Translations under genes and position numbers: made by a program
Notes under the pieces: model-generated
Databases searched by the model: none
What the model saw: the letters and a program-made list of their open reading frames with translations, nothing else
Told to the model about the DNA's origin: nothing
NCBI RefSeq assembly: GCF_000003195.3
Contig: NC_012871.2
Location: forward strand, 47,563,110-47,627,109
Length of the DNA: 64,000 bases
Direction of reading: 5' to 3'
DNA from: Sorghum bicolor
Taxonomy: Eukaryota; Streptophyta; Magnoliopsida; Poales; Poaceae
Part shown: piece after piece, positions 1 to 12,902 of the stretch
Layout of the letters: every line of letters begins with the position of its first letter
How positions within the stretch are numbered: the stretch's first letter is position 1

Positions 1-90
1 CATCAAGTTCGTAGCTTGCGCACCTGTCTGCCGATAAACTACTACCGTGGGTATACCCCAAGGTAGACTGCCGACTAGCTTTCGTCGACA
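1..90 (+). repeat. 3' end of the E1 5' LTR
   Basis: This matches the last 90 bp of the 468-bp 3' LTR (63062-63151), with a few substitutions, and ends in the same TCGTCGACA before the primer-binding region. About 378 bp of this LTR, including its promoter, lie upstream of the window. Confidence 0.93.
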
Positions 91-110
91 ATGGGGCGCC
101 ATGTAGGGGG
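91..110 (+). other. E1 primer-binding-site region
   Basis: The sequence directly after the 5' LTR resembles the primer site of E2 (39741-39760), both having a core like TGGCGC followed by TAGGGG. It has diverged here (GGGGCGCCATGTAGGGGG). I did not assign the primer tRNA. Confidence 0.6.
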
Positions 111-138
111 TGTCCGCACAGTTTTCTAGACGAGCAAG

Positions 139-3100
139 ATGGTCGTCATCCCCGCTTCCGCGGCCATGGCTGAAGGCCTCACGTTCACCGTCGGACAGAT
201 CACCTGGACGACTCACGCCGGCAGCCTTATGACCATGACCTTGGAAGAGAATCAGATCTGATCTGAAACTGCGGAGGCAGTGGACCCGATCACGCCGGCC
301 ACGACCACTACGATTCTGACAACCCGACCTCTGCTTCCTCACTACAGGGGAAAACAAGTCGATAATTCAGATCTACTGGAAGCCATCGATCGTGCCCACC
401 ATAGACTTCTCGAAGTCTCTGATCTGATGGATTCGATCTCACACCAGACCACTCGAGCACCAGCACAAAATTTTTGCGACTCCCATCGACGAACTCATGC
501 CACCATGGACGAACGACTGGGGACGTCTTTGACGGTAACAGCAACTCCCAAAGGACGAATTGTCAACTTCAAGACAAACTCTTCAAACGGGAGTCTTCCT
601 CATGGACTGAGTAACGAGGCCGACTAGGTCTCGCGACATACTCGGTCTCTATTTAGGAAGATGGGCTTGTCATCACGACAACCCGAGCGACCCCCTCGCC
701 ACTTCGTCAATATGGTCTCTATCCATACTTTGCCGGAGGACAAGACCGCCAGCACAAACTCAAGCACAGACTCTGTCCCTACTGAGGTTTTACACCCCGA
801 GGACGACAATTATGACTTGGATGTCCCGCGTTACCCCCCGGGTTTTTCCTGCTTTCCGGTTTTTCCACCCTGACGAGGAGATCTGGTTTTCAACCTTAGC
901 AATGACGAACCAGTCATCGATGGAGAAACCGATGAGCAAAGACAGCAGCGCGAATAGCGCAACACTGATCGGGCTCAGCGACGAGTAGATGAGGAGCAGC
1001 GCCAACTGGTCCCAAATAACCTTGATGACGCCTTTGATGTGGTTGGGAATCAGCAAGTATTCAAGACACCAAGCGCTAATGTAGCTGTCGCCAAGGCAAA
1101 CCTCGACCGACTCCCAGACACTCTAGAGTATCAGGGTGTTCGGACTAACATACGGGCGCACTTAATTGCCATAATGGGACAGACTGCAGATCTCCTCAGA
1201 AGGGTGCAAGCCCCCTCTTACACAGAGGTCACCTCCGACTAGACCCATCGCAGTCGGGCCTCACCACGAACCAGCGGGCATCGCCGCATCCGCTCGCCCA
1301 TCAACAACCACAGGAAGGAAGCTCATCGTGATAATCATGGTCGGGACGCCGGTCATAATCTCGAGCACAGACACGGACGTGACCAAGAGGTAGACCAGGG
1401 ATGAAACCATGATCTACGACAAAACTTCTCTAACAAGGACGCCTGAGAGCGCATCAACAGACGCATCAATAATAGAGCGGCACACAAAAACGTGCACCGC
1501 ATCGAGTACGATGCAGCTCACGGCCCCCCTGGCCTAAAGCAGTTCTCTTCACATCTCCGGCAAGTTGTTCGGCCGCACAATTTCAAGCTCGAGAAGCTCA
1601 AAAAATACGACGTCAAGGAACACCCCAAAAACTGGATCACCCTTTACGAGATCGCAGTCCGGTCACCAACAGGTGACGAGCACATCATGGCAAACTATTT
1701 CCCAGTCGTCCTTGATCAAGCTGGTCACTAGTGGCTCCTCGGCTTGCCTGAAGACTCATTCGATTCATGGGAGGATCTTCGACAGGCATTCATCGATAAC
1801 TTCATCGCTACCTGCAAACAGCCAGGAAATAAATACGATCTTGAGAGGATAAGGGACCGCAGAAATGAGCCCTTGCGCAATTACATCCGACGCTTCTTAG
1901 ATATGCGCCTCAAGATCCCAAAAGATCTCCCATGATGAAGCTATTTCGGCTTTCATCAAAGGTCTCCGCTTCCACGAAGCTCTAAGAAGCAAATTACTGC
2001 GCAAAAGGCCGACCACAGTCACTGAACTCCTCGCCACAGCAAATTACGCCGATGCTGACGACGCATAAAAGCTCATTAGAAAAGATGTCCGAGGGGCCAA
2101 GCAACCTCCACGACGGGACAATAGCCGTGGACGTTTCGACAACCAGAATCCTCGGCACGGCGACAACCGTGACCACCGAGAAGGGTGGGATAGGCGCCGT
2201 GACAACCGTGATGATTTCAGAGGCAAGCGACCTCGTGACAACGATCACAAGGTGAACACAGTCAAGCGCTCCAACGGGCGACGAGACTATTAGAAAGACT
2301 ACAACAAGACCTTGAAAGGACCATGCCAACTTCATCCCAAGTCTAACCACACGATGGAAGAATGTCACGTCCTTAAAAGCATCTATACACAGCGGGCCGC
2401 TCACGGAGACGCCGCCAAAACTACCGGGAAACATGACAGACGCAATCAAGAAGATGAAGACGACGACTAGGACAGGGACCCACAGCACCAATACGTCAAC
2501 CCAACCAACGTAGTTCATTCCATTTTTGGAGGGAAGGTCTCAATCGAATCAAAATGGGAAAGGAAACTTCTCAAGAGGGCCTGCCTAAATGTGGATAGCA
2601 CCGACGGTTCGGTCACCGATCCTAAGTTCCCCCCTAGTCACACCGAGAGATCTCTTTCAGCAAACAAGACCAATGGGCTGCTATCCCAGAACCGGGATGA
2701 TTTCTGTTGATCCTAGACCCGTGCATCAACAGCATCACATTCGAACGGGTGCTCATGGACGGCGGCAACTCCATTGACATCTTGTTTCGCAACAGCTTGC
2801 CCGCTCTCAGGCTAACTCCCGCATAGTTGAAACCATATGAAGCGCAGTTCTGGGGTGTCCTTCCAGGCCAAAGCTCAATACCCCTTGGCTAAATAACACT
2901 GTCCGTCTAGTTTGGAATGCCAGACCACTTTCATACAGAATTTATAAACTTCGTGGTCGCTGATTTCGATGGAACCAACCACGCCATTCTGGGCCGTCCT
3001 TCTCTTACCAAGTTCATGGCAGTTCCACACTATTCATACTTAGTCCTCAAGATGCCAACCGAGAAGGGCATCCTAACCGTCAGAGGTAACGTCTACATAG

Positions 3101-6100
3101 CATACACCTGCGATGAGGAAAGCTTCAAGATCACCGAAGCAATCGACCTCTCAATTCGGATGGCAGAAACGGTGGCCCAAACAGCATAAGTCCCACCAGA
3201 CCAGCTCAAGCTACCCGAGCAGCAGATCCCAAGAAAGAGCGCCATGTCTAAGGAACATAAGGAGGTCTAGCTGGTCGATGGTGACCTAGAAAAAACGGCT
3301 CTTATCGGAGCCAACTTGGAAGCCAAATAGGAAGACACGCTCATTAGGTTTCTAAGGGACAACGTAAGCGTTTTCGCATGGAAACCTGCAGACATGTCCG
3401 GTGTCCCAAGAAGCCTAATCGAGCACTCCTTAAACGTCTCGAAGACCGCAAGGCCAATCAAGCAGAAGCTACGACGGTTCGCTCGCGACAAAAAGGAGGA
3501 TATTAGGACAGAGGTTACACGGCTTTTAGCAGCCGGGTTTATTAAAGAAGTGTATCACTCTGATTGGCTCACCAATTTGGTCCTTGTAAGGAAAAAGAAT
3601 AATGAATGGAGAATGTGCATTGATTACACCGATCTCAATAAACACTGTCCTAAAGATCCTTTTAGCCTCCCCCGCATGGACGAGGTGGTTAATTCAACTG
3701 CCGGATGCAAATTACTATCTTTTCTTGACTGTTACTCTGGTTATCACCAGATCTCACTAAAGGAGGATGACCAGATTAAAACCTCCTTCATCACGCCCTT
3801 TGGTGCATACTGCTACACCACCATGTCCTTTGGGTTAAAAAATGCCGGAGCCACTTATCAGCGCGCTATTCTGCAATGTCTCCACGACGAGACACGTGAC
3901 GACCTTGTAGAGGCCTACGTCGATGACGTTGTCGTCAAAACCAGAGACGCTAGCACTCTGATCGACAACTTAGACCACACCTTTAAAGCGCTAAACAAAT
4001 ACAAATGGAAGCTCAACCCCAAGAAATGCATCTTCGGGGTTCCCTCCGGCATACTGCTCGGCAACATCGTCAGCCGCGACGGCATACGGCCGAACCCCTC
4101 AAAAGTTAAGGCGCTCCTCGATATGCGACCACCTAGAAACATAAAAGACGTCCAGAAGCTTATGGGATGCATGGCTGTTCTTAGCCGTTTCATTTCCAGA
4201 CTGGGAGAGAAAGGCCTCCCTTTCTTCAAACTGCTAAAAGCATCAGAAAAATTTTCCTGGATAGAGGAAGCTGACGCTGCATTTGCGCAGCTCAAGACTT
4301 TCCTCACCTCACCTCCTGTTCTCACTGCGCCTCAACCTAACGAGGACCTGCTCCTCTATATCGGGGCCACCGACCGGGTTGTCTCCACAGTGCTCGTAGT
4401 AGAGCGGACGAACCGGCCCACGTCTACAAAGTCCAGCGACCAGCTTACTTCATAAGTGAAGTCCTAATCGAGTCCAAGACCAGATACCCCCAGATACAAA
4501 AGTTAATCTATGCCACTCTAATAACTTCCAGGAAGTTGAAACATTACTTCGACGGCCACCGTGTCATAGTAACTACAAACTTTCCGCTGGGAGACATCTT
4601 GCGCAATATGGACGCCAATGCCAGAATCATAAAGTGGGCTATGGAGCTATTCTCGTTGGATTTCTAGAGTCGTACAACGGTCAAGTCTCAAGCCCTGGTC
4701 GTCTTCATCGCAGAGTGGACAGATCTCAACGCACCACCTGCTCCAGATATCTCCGACCATTGGTCAATGTTCTTTGACGGGTCCCTAAACATCAACGGTG
4801 CTGGCGCTGGGATCATTTTCATTTCACCAAACAAGGACAAGCTACATTACGTCTTTAGGATCCTCTTCCCGGCATCCAACAATGTCGCCGAGTATGAAGC
4901 ACGCTTACATGGCATACGGTTGGCTGTGGAACTGGGGATCAAGCACCTTTATGTCCACAGTGACTCCGCCCTGGTCATTAACTAGCTAAATAAGGAGTGG
5001 GACACGACTCATGAGAAAATGGATCTGTACTGCAAGGAGATCCGCAAATGGGAAGCCAGCCTTTATGGGATACAGAACATACATGTGGTCTAGGACAAGA
5101 ATCAAGCAGCAGATGTGCTGTCAAAGATAGGATCATCCCGGGCCCAAATTCCGCAAGGCATTTTCATCCAAGACATTGACAAACCGAGCATCAGAACGAA
5201 CCTGGTCGGTGAGCCAAACAACGAGGCCCTGCTCGTCCAGGACGTCACCCCGACAACCAACAGCGACGACTGGCGCACGCCCTTCATTAAGTACCTCTTG
5301 GACGGTTCAGGATTTCAAGACAAGACTGAGAATGAACACCTCATCCGACGATCCAGAAACTATATAATAGTCGATGGTCGACTTATACGCAAGAACGCTA
5401 ATTCAGAAGTCTTGTTGAAGTACATTACCCAAGATGACGGCATCAAGCTGCTAGATGACATACACGCTGGATCTTGTGGCAACCACACAGCCTCTCGAAC
5501 GCTAGTCAGAAAAGCTTTCCGGACAGGATTTTACTGGCCGACCGCCGTAGCTGACGCCGAGAAGCTAGTCCGGCGTTGTGAGGGTTGTCAATTCTTTGCC
5601 AAAAGGACTCATGTACCTTCTCATGAAATCTAAACGAAACCATCATCTTGGCCTTTCGCTTGCTGGGGCCTTGACATGATTGGGCCATTTAAACCCGCTT
5701 TCGGCAATTTCAAGTTCTCCAAATGGATAGAGTACATGCCATTGGTCAAAGCAACTTCAGAGAAGGCTGTGGAATTCCTCAATCAAATCATACATAGATT
5801 CAGGTTTCCTAACAGCATAAGCACCAACCTGGGCACTCAGTTCACCAGTACTACATTTTGGGACTTCTATGATGACAGAGGCATAGTCGTAGAGTACGTG
5901 TTGGTAGCTCATCCCCGAGCCAACGGACAAGTGGAGCAAGCCAATGGGATGATTATAGACGCATTAAAAAAGAGGCTGTACAAGGAAAATGATAGAGCAC
6001 CGGGACGGTGGATGAAAGAAATACCAATTGTGGTCTGGGGTCTCCGAACGCAGCCTAGTCGGAACACTGGTGTATCCCCCTATTTCATGATTTACGGGGC

Positions 6101-6485
6101 TGAGGCAGTGCTCCCCTCCGACATAGTGTTCGGATCCCCAAGAGTCGAGCATTTCAACCAGTCTTCAACAGACCACGCTAGAGAACTCGAAATCAATTGC
6201 ACAGAGGAGAAATGGTTAGCTTTCTACCTTCGAATAGCAAAGTACCTCGAAGCTATGTGACGATACTACAACAAGAACGTCAAAGATCGTTCCTTTGTGG
6301 TCGGTGATCTGGTACTCAAATGGAAAATAAGCCAGGAAGGAAAGCACAAGCTATCTACGCCCTGGGAGGGACCTTTTGTGGTTGCCGAAGTCACGTGCCC
6401 CACCTCTTATAGGCTGGCTTACCCAGAGGGAACAAATCTACCTAACTCCTAGCATATAGACAACCTACGACGTTTCTACCCCTAA
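139..6485 (+). pseudogene. E1 gag-pol polyprotein, decayed (gag, protease, RT, RNase H, integrase)
   Basis: Reading starts at ATG 139 and keeps one frame for most of 4.2 kb, broken by many stop codons (for example 259, 625, 871, 955, 1240, 1729, 3187, 3328). There are also a small deletion near 1930, a compensating shift near 2700 and a shift near 4412, after which the frame holds to the stop at 6483. Recognisable parts are: gag (about 1500-2150); a CCHC-like knuckle in the order C, H, H, C near 2325-2370; protease DGGNS near 2758; RT with YVDD near 3917 and FGLKNAGATYQ near 3832; RNase H from about 4765; integrase zinc domain near 5460-5595; and integrase core 5650-6150. In the core, the second catalytic aspartate appears as Asn (TNLGTQF, near 5824), so catalysis is lost independently of the stops. 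The last codons match E2's end (RRFYP). The gene is dead. Confidence 0.9.
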
Positions 6486-6788
6486 AAAGCAGTACATCTT
6501 ACTTGTATGTTTTTCCTTATGAATAATAATAAATTTTGTTTTTTCACTGTATATTCCTTTGTATGCAGACTACTCGACAAGTACAACAACAACTGTCCTC
6601 GACAAGTCATACAATGAAATCAATCAAGGGTACCCGAAATATTCAGTGATACATCACTTTCAAATTATTTACAGCGCTCTAAACCATGGTTCTTAAATCT
6701 ACACTTTATTACAAACTTTATAAACAAAGTTTACAATAAAGGCCCCTCTAGGCGGTTCCTAGTCTATGCCTACAGACTAAACTAGAGC
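6486..6788. terminator. Spacer between convergent E1 gag-pol and antisense gene; likely back-to-back poly(A) region
   Basis: This 300-bp AT-rich stretch lies between two genes pointing at each other. AATAAA-type signals occur on the + strand near 6525-6535. TTTATT, which is AATAAA on the - strand, occurs near 6706, and there is a small palindrome around TTTATAAACAAAG at 6718-6730. E2 has the same arrangement (46186-46733). Use as poly(A) sites is inferred from position and motif only. Confidence 0.5.
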
Positions 6789-8388
6789 CTACTGCTCGGG
6801 CCGCTCGCTCGCACGGGCTTCTGGTGCCGTCGAAGGGGTCGGGGCCATCGATGCCTGGCTGGTTGAGACCGTAGGCGTCGACCGTCCATCTCCTACAATC
6901 GATGCCTCCGACAACTCCCTGGCCGACCTGTCTGACCCTGGTTGGCTAGGGGGAGTAGACGTCCCGCAAAGGTTGATGTCGCCGATCACTATCGACGACA
7001 GGTCCAACAGGCTGACGCGAAGGTCATCCACCTCCTTTGGACCAACCTCCTTGGGGTACCCGTCCTCTAGGCGGGACAGATCGACCAGAGGGTAGTGAGC
7101 ACGCACCATGCTAAGGACATGGGCTCCAGCAAACTCCCCAGCATCCTTCACAAACTGTTGGAGGCAGCCTCACGCCTGCTGCGCCTTTTCAACTGGGGTC
7201 TGCCTTTGCACGCAGGATTGGTCCTCGGGGAGTTCTGGGCTGATCAGGTTCAGCACCGGGGCGACTCCCTTCCAGATCTTGATGCAGTTTGTTTTCCATG
7301 AGTCCCGGTCTTTGACCAGGTCCTCGACATGCTTCTTGGCATTAGCTTTGAGCACTATGACAAGTTTCAAAATAAAAGGACAGACAATTTCAGACTATGA
7401 TAATAAAGAATTCATGTTCGGCGAGTCAAAACAGATCTTACCAGTCAGCTCCCGGTTCCTGGTCTTCAGCTCCTTGTCGACCTTTCAGTCGCTTTCTAGC
7501 GCACGAGCATGCTCCTGGCTCAGCTGGTCTTTTTCTTTCTGGAGGCGTCCAATCTCCTCCTCTAGACCTGCAGTAGTACTTGATCGTCAAGGAAATCGAC
7601 CACATCTTCAGCTACAACTAAGCGACTAGTAATCTGACTTACTCTTCTTCTCACAGTCCTTATCGTCTAGTCGTCGAGTCAGGACCAGCATATGCTCTTC
7701 CTGAGCAGTTTTCTACTTGGCCTCCCTCTCAGCCTCCAATTGAAGGCGGTCTACCTCCGTGGTCAGAGCCTTGTTCTCGGCGACCACACCCTCAATTTGG
7801 TCGAAGCATCTTTTAGAATACTTCACCGTTTTCATTGCGTCCTATGGATTTCAAGTTTGCTAACTGGTGAACATTCCAAGACTTATATATTCTAATGAAA
7901 CATGAGATCACTTACCTTAACCTCGTTGACAAGGCGCTTGGCAGCGTGCTCCACTCTCTCCGCATCCTCGACCTCGGTGATCTCCTCATGGCTGGCCTAG
8001 TGGTCCCCACGCTGGCGCCATACATAGATGTGTTGGCGACCATCGTGGGGGCGCCCCTGGATCTCTTGCACCTCATCGACGGAGACCGCATAAGTCTCCT
8101 CGCCCTCTGCGCTACCCCCAACCACGGTCGAGGCCATCATAGGATCCTTACCTTGGTTAGAAGCACCCTCCTGCGCGGGAGCCTCTACGGGTGGCTCCTC
8201 CACCCGAGCATGGGATAAAGCCTTGTTCTCCTCTTCCGCCACACTACTCAGAGGGGGAGTCCCTGCAGTTCCATCATCCCTTGTCGGGGCGCTTGTCTCG
8301 GCCCCTTCAGGGTCCGGGTCCTCGGTGACCCTCTCCATCGTCGGGACAGCAGCGGGCTGTGCCACGGGCTGCTCTGGGGCAGCCTGCC
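6789..8388 (-). pseudogene. E1 antisense gene, distal (C-terminal) part with three short introns
   Basis: This is the downstream half of a gene read against gag-pol; the upstream half is 37869-38587, across the C1/C2 insertion. Reading from 8388 downwards gives an acidic, Pro/Ala/Glu-rich stretch, then a charged coiled-coil-like segment, then the C-terminus ending ASERPEQ with a stop at 6789. Three introns with GT-AG ends interrupt it: 7915-7842 (donor GTAAGTGATC), 7642-7568 (GTAAGTCAG) and 7441-7355 (GTAAGATC). They are 74, 75 and 87 bp. An in-frame TGA at about 7170 replaces a probable Trp codon. The function of these antisense proteins is not known; the proximal half matches the plant 'putative gypsy type transposon' family. 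Confidence 0.72.
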
Positions 8389-11300
8389 TGTAACAGAACC
8401 GTCCAATTTATAAGAATTCAAGTGAATTAGCGACCACGGAGGCAGTCAAGCCAATGGACTTGAACCCATATAAACCCGGTAGTCCGACGAAATCTCAAAA
8501 GACCTCGATTCAACCAACATACAACCAAGATCGTACATGATCAAGCATCACCATCACAGATTACAACATTCATCACAGAACATAGTTTTACATCACATCA
8601 GAGTTTAAAGTGGTTACTACAAACCATAGCGGTAGCGGAAACAAAGTAGTTTTGAACAACACCAACTTAGTTTATAATACATGCCAGTTCCATGGTCAAG
8701 TCCCAACAAAAGCACAACTGAAGATAAAGGTGGTGATCACGCCCATGATCTATTCATCATCCGCAGCCGGGTGATGACACTTAGCACAGTAGCCGTGATA
8801 AACGACGTCATCTGCAACAGGGGTAAATAAAACCCTGAGTACGAGAATGTACTCAGCTAGACTTACCCGTCATAAACCAGAAATAAAGTGACACCAAGGA
8901 GTATGCAAGGCTGATCACTGTGGACTGGTTTGACTCATCTTTTGCATAAAAGCCTTTGTTATAAGTAACTCATTTATTAAATTTCAGCAGCAAGTTTATT
9001 ACTTAGCAACTATCCACTAGATTAGCACCTGTTCTAAGCATACACTTGAGTTTTTAAGCAATACAATAATAACCATATCCGGATTATCACATAGCCATCA
9101 TCATTCTCATCATAACCATTAAGTTAATTTAGTGAATTCTACGTTGCCGCTGCCCAAGTCAAGTTCTCACTATCCGGGAGAGACGGCGATTCGAATCGAT
9201 TCCTATCCAGCTGGAGGGGTATTCCTAACACTCACCCAAGCATACTTCATGACGGCAGCTCGGATCACCTTTAGCACAACTCCGGACCAATTCGCGGGTC
9301 CGTACGGCGCCGCACCCCCAGGGACCGCCAATCTGCCAGGGTCAGGACTCTAACCTGACACCTCGGTCTTACGCCATTGACTCCCCGCACATCCTTACTA
9401 CCAACCGGGGTGCGCACTTTAACCAGATCGGGGTATCCAGCCGGAGTTGCACTCGTAGGCTTCGCGGTCGGAACGACTTATCCGACCAACTAAGTGATAG
9501 GCATGCGTTCAACATGACACGGGGACGTAGAGCGATTCGGTCCTTAAACGACACAGACGGGGATAGATTCACACCCAAGACCTCCATGCCTTGTTGCTGC
9601 ACTATTGTCATCCCGCCCGGTCTCAAATTCATTATTAACACATGGTTATTTCCACGATAGCAAATATAGCCAACCGTGATCATCATCCACCTAACTCTCG
9701 CAGGTGACAGGAAATCACCCGGCTTCTACCGAGCTAAGCATGGCTAAGCATTACTTCGATCCTGGACCTACTTTGGTATTGTTTAAGGTGGACAAGGTAG
9801 TCATTATGCAGCAAGGGTGTCATATCAACGCCTACCACTTAATGCAACAATATATATAACCATAGTCATTTGATAGCTGAACATGATAATAAAATAGTAG
9901 GAGGCTTATAATGCTCCGGGGCTTGCCTTCAACGTAAGTGGAGGGATGATGGTCAGGGCACTCCGGCAAATCCTCCTCCTCCTCAGCTCCTTGAGGTAGC
10001 TCCCCTTGCTGTCCTTCCGGCTCCGGCAACTCGAACTCCAGAACCGTCACACCCTTGGGCACACCTATGGATGCATGACAAGGAGATGAATATAGAGAAT
10101 GCACAAATGATGCATGATGTCATGATGAAGAGCCAAAGGGACATAAAACAAGGTATAACATGAGCATAAACTTCTAAGAATAAGTGAATCATGGAACAAC
10201 AAGTAAGTGCATACCTCTTCTCTGATAGAGAGACTAAATAACAAGTTAAACAAGTCCTAGCTACTCTTACCCAGGCACTGGTTTAGTAGACAGACCAACC
10301 GGTCACAAGTTTCAGCCATAACTTAAGCATCATTTATCCAAATTAAGCAAGTAAGCACTTTCTGGAAAGCTTAGGAAATTGTCTACAATTCACCTTTAGA
10401 CATCCCAGAATGGTTCCCAACTTAAATATGCTAAAACCTATAAAGTTGGCTGGCTGCTCTGGAAAATCCAGAGAGCAAGCACTTTGCAGCAGCTACTTGC
10501 AGCATGCATAACATTCAAACTACTCAACCAAATATCATGAAATTTGGACACGAAGTCGATCAGTAAGTGAGCTACAAGTTTGTTGTAGACACGTTTCCCA
10601 AAAAACATCATCTTCAAATAGTTCTTAATCATTTGCTATCAACTGTACAGAAATGCTCTAGGAAAGGCAAAAATAGCCAAAAATAATATTTTGCACATAT
10701 TGAGAATGTATGACAGGGATAAACCAATTGCACCAATAGATAGAATATATCTAAGAAACACCAGAAAACATCATGGCAAGGTCTAAAACTATTTCTATCA
10801 TCACCTTCTCCATTTATTTAATTATTAAGGTGATTTAATGAACATACACTCCATGTGTTCCAAAACTCCTAAGAAAATTACAGCAAGCTACTTATGCTAA
10901 CATAAGATCACTGTAAAATTTTCAAAACATTTGCACATACATATGGTGAGATACAAAAATAACAAGCTAACAAAGGCATGCAAGGCATAAATGTAAAACC
11001 CTATCAAAAAGTGTCAAACAACAGATTTCAGATTTTTCCTTGCTTTGTCTACTCATAAGTACAATACTCAGCAAGTTTCATCTCAAAAGGGGCTATAACC
11101 TATTTATTAAAAATATCACAAGAAGCTCCTATTTAAGCAAGAATTATTTTTACCTTCTTAACCAGGCTTCTAAAAATCCTGAAAAATTTATCAGAGTCTA
11201 TTCATAACAAAAGTAACAACTCCCTAAATTTGCATGGCCAGCAGATCAACAGATCTCAAGATATAATTACCCACTGAAAATCCAAGATTAATTTATATCT

Positions 11301-12902
11301 ATTTATTTCTGCAAAAACATGGCATGTTTCATATTTTTATTAAAAACTAGACTTCTGCTGGAACCTAGCAAAATTGGAATCTCCACATTTGGATCTCGAA
11401 AACTCCAGATATGAATTTTACAAAAACAGCACAGGCTCTGCAACAACAGTGAACCAGGGGGGGTGAAACCGAGAGACTGGCATCCGGGACCCACGCGTCA
11501 GTGAGACGGGGACAGGGGAGAAGCTCGTCGCCGGCGAAGCTCAACGACGGCGAGGTTTCCGCCGGATCCAAGGGCACCTACGTGTTCCTCTCATCAAGGC
11601 GACTCTGTTGACCTACTTTACCCGCGCTCTACTGGACCCTAAGGTGCTCGCCGTCTGGAATGGCGGAGCGGCGGCGCTGCGCGGCGGTACGCCGGCTGAT
11701 CCAGGCAATGGCGACGTGGTAGATGTTGCGGACGAGCAAGAGCAGCTCAAGGCGAAGCTATAGGAAGAAGAATCACGTCCAGAGGTGAACCAGAGAGGTC
11801 TGGCCACGTTGCCGGTGATCTCTGTGAACTCCGGCGAGGTGAAGCTCGCGACGGAGATGACAATGTGACCTCACCGGTGCTCGGCTAAGGGAATGGAGTG
11901 GACGTCGAGGTAGAGGACGTCGAGGCGGAGCTCTGGGCAGACTGGCTTGGCCGGAGACGCGGTGAAACGGCCGGAAGAGCTCGCCGAAGAGCGGCGGAGC
12001 TCACCGAGGCGACGGCGGAGCGAAATGTGCTGCGCTGAGCGAGTGGAGAGCGCGTCTGAGGCGTCCACTCGGTGCGTGGCAACTTAGGGACGCCGTGGGA
12101 GCTGACAGGAGGGGTCATCGATGGCGTACGGCCGACACCTGGCCGGACACGCGGCGGTGGACGGTTTCTGACGAAACTGAATCACGCGATTCAGTCGTCG
12201 CCAACAGTGACTGAAACTCGAACTTTGTCAACGTTTTACTCTCGGCTCAATCGACGGTTTTGGCTGGGATTTGATCCTCTGGATAGAGCTACACGAGCTC
12301 TACAACTTTGATTACAAGATCAAAGTCTAACTCGGTCTGGATTTCAAACTACAAGGCTCCCAATCACCCTTGGTCGAAACTGCGCGATCCAACACTTAGC
12401 CAAATTCGGCTAAGTATGAAATCAGCCCTGATTTTTGGCTTGTGAGCAATGTTTGGATGTGTTCTAAGCTTTTTCATAAAAAGTCATCAACATAACTTTT
12501 GTAGCTTATGAAAGTCGCTACAACTTTGTTTCAGGTGTCAAAGACATGCAAGGTCTCTAACACCAGTTTCATAAAACATCTTTGAAAGGAGGTCTAGGGG
12601 GTCAATTAAGCCATTCTAGGTTTAACCCTAACCTAGGGGCATTTTTGGCCAAAACCTTCAACATGAACTTTGTTCCAAATGATATTCTAAACATGATTGA
12701 AGTATTTTGGAAGACAATGTACACTTGTTTGCATTGGTTACCCCTTATAGTCACTCAATTCAAGTCACACAAGCAATTCAATCATACATGGTATACATAA
12801 GATGACATGTGATCATGATAGATGCTTATGAATGAGCATGATGATGCTTGTGTTGATGCAATGCTCATGGTTAACATGCAAGCTAACACTAGGAGTGTTA
12901 CA
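8389..12902 (-). repeat. C1 3' LTR (4.5 kb)
   Basis: The 4514-bp LTR matches 19556-24047 with roughly 1 percent scattered differences by eye, plus the 21 bp missing from the other copy. It starts (minus strand) TGTAACACTCC and ends GGTTCTGTTACA. It contains a GC-rich block (about 11460-12150) and AT-rich flanks. Open frames inside it (105, 90 and 73 codons) recur in all LTR copies but resemble no protein I know. A perfect 8-bp stem hairpin lies at 8835-8856. Confidence 0.92.

Noticed and set aside
9369..9686. 105-aa frame in the C LTR, found again at 20536-20853 and 36571-36888
   Set aside because: It recurs because the LTR recurs. It is absent from the C2 5' LTR through deletion, has no recognisable domain, and lies in a non-coding LTR.
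9832..10104. 90-aa acidic frame in the C LTR (also 20999-21271 and 24235-24507)
   Set aside because: Present in every LTR copy; the surrounding sequence is not coding-like. It is cut by E5 in one copy. Possibly an LTR-borne fragment of a gene, but nothing identifies it.
11460..12150. GC-rich block in the C LTRs, considered as a captured host exon
   Set aside because: GC-rich like a grass first exon, but several frames are equally open and none resembles a known protein. Better treated as an LTR regulatory region.
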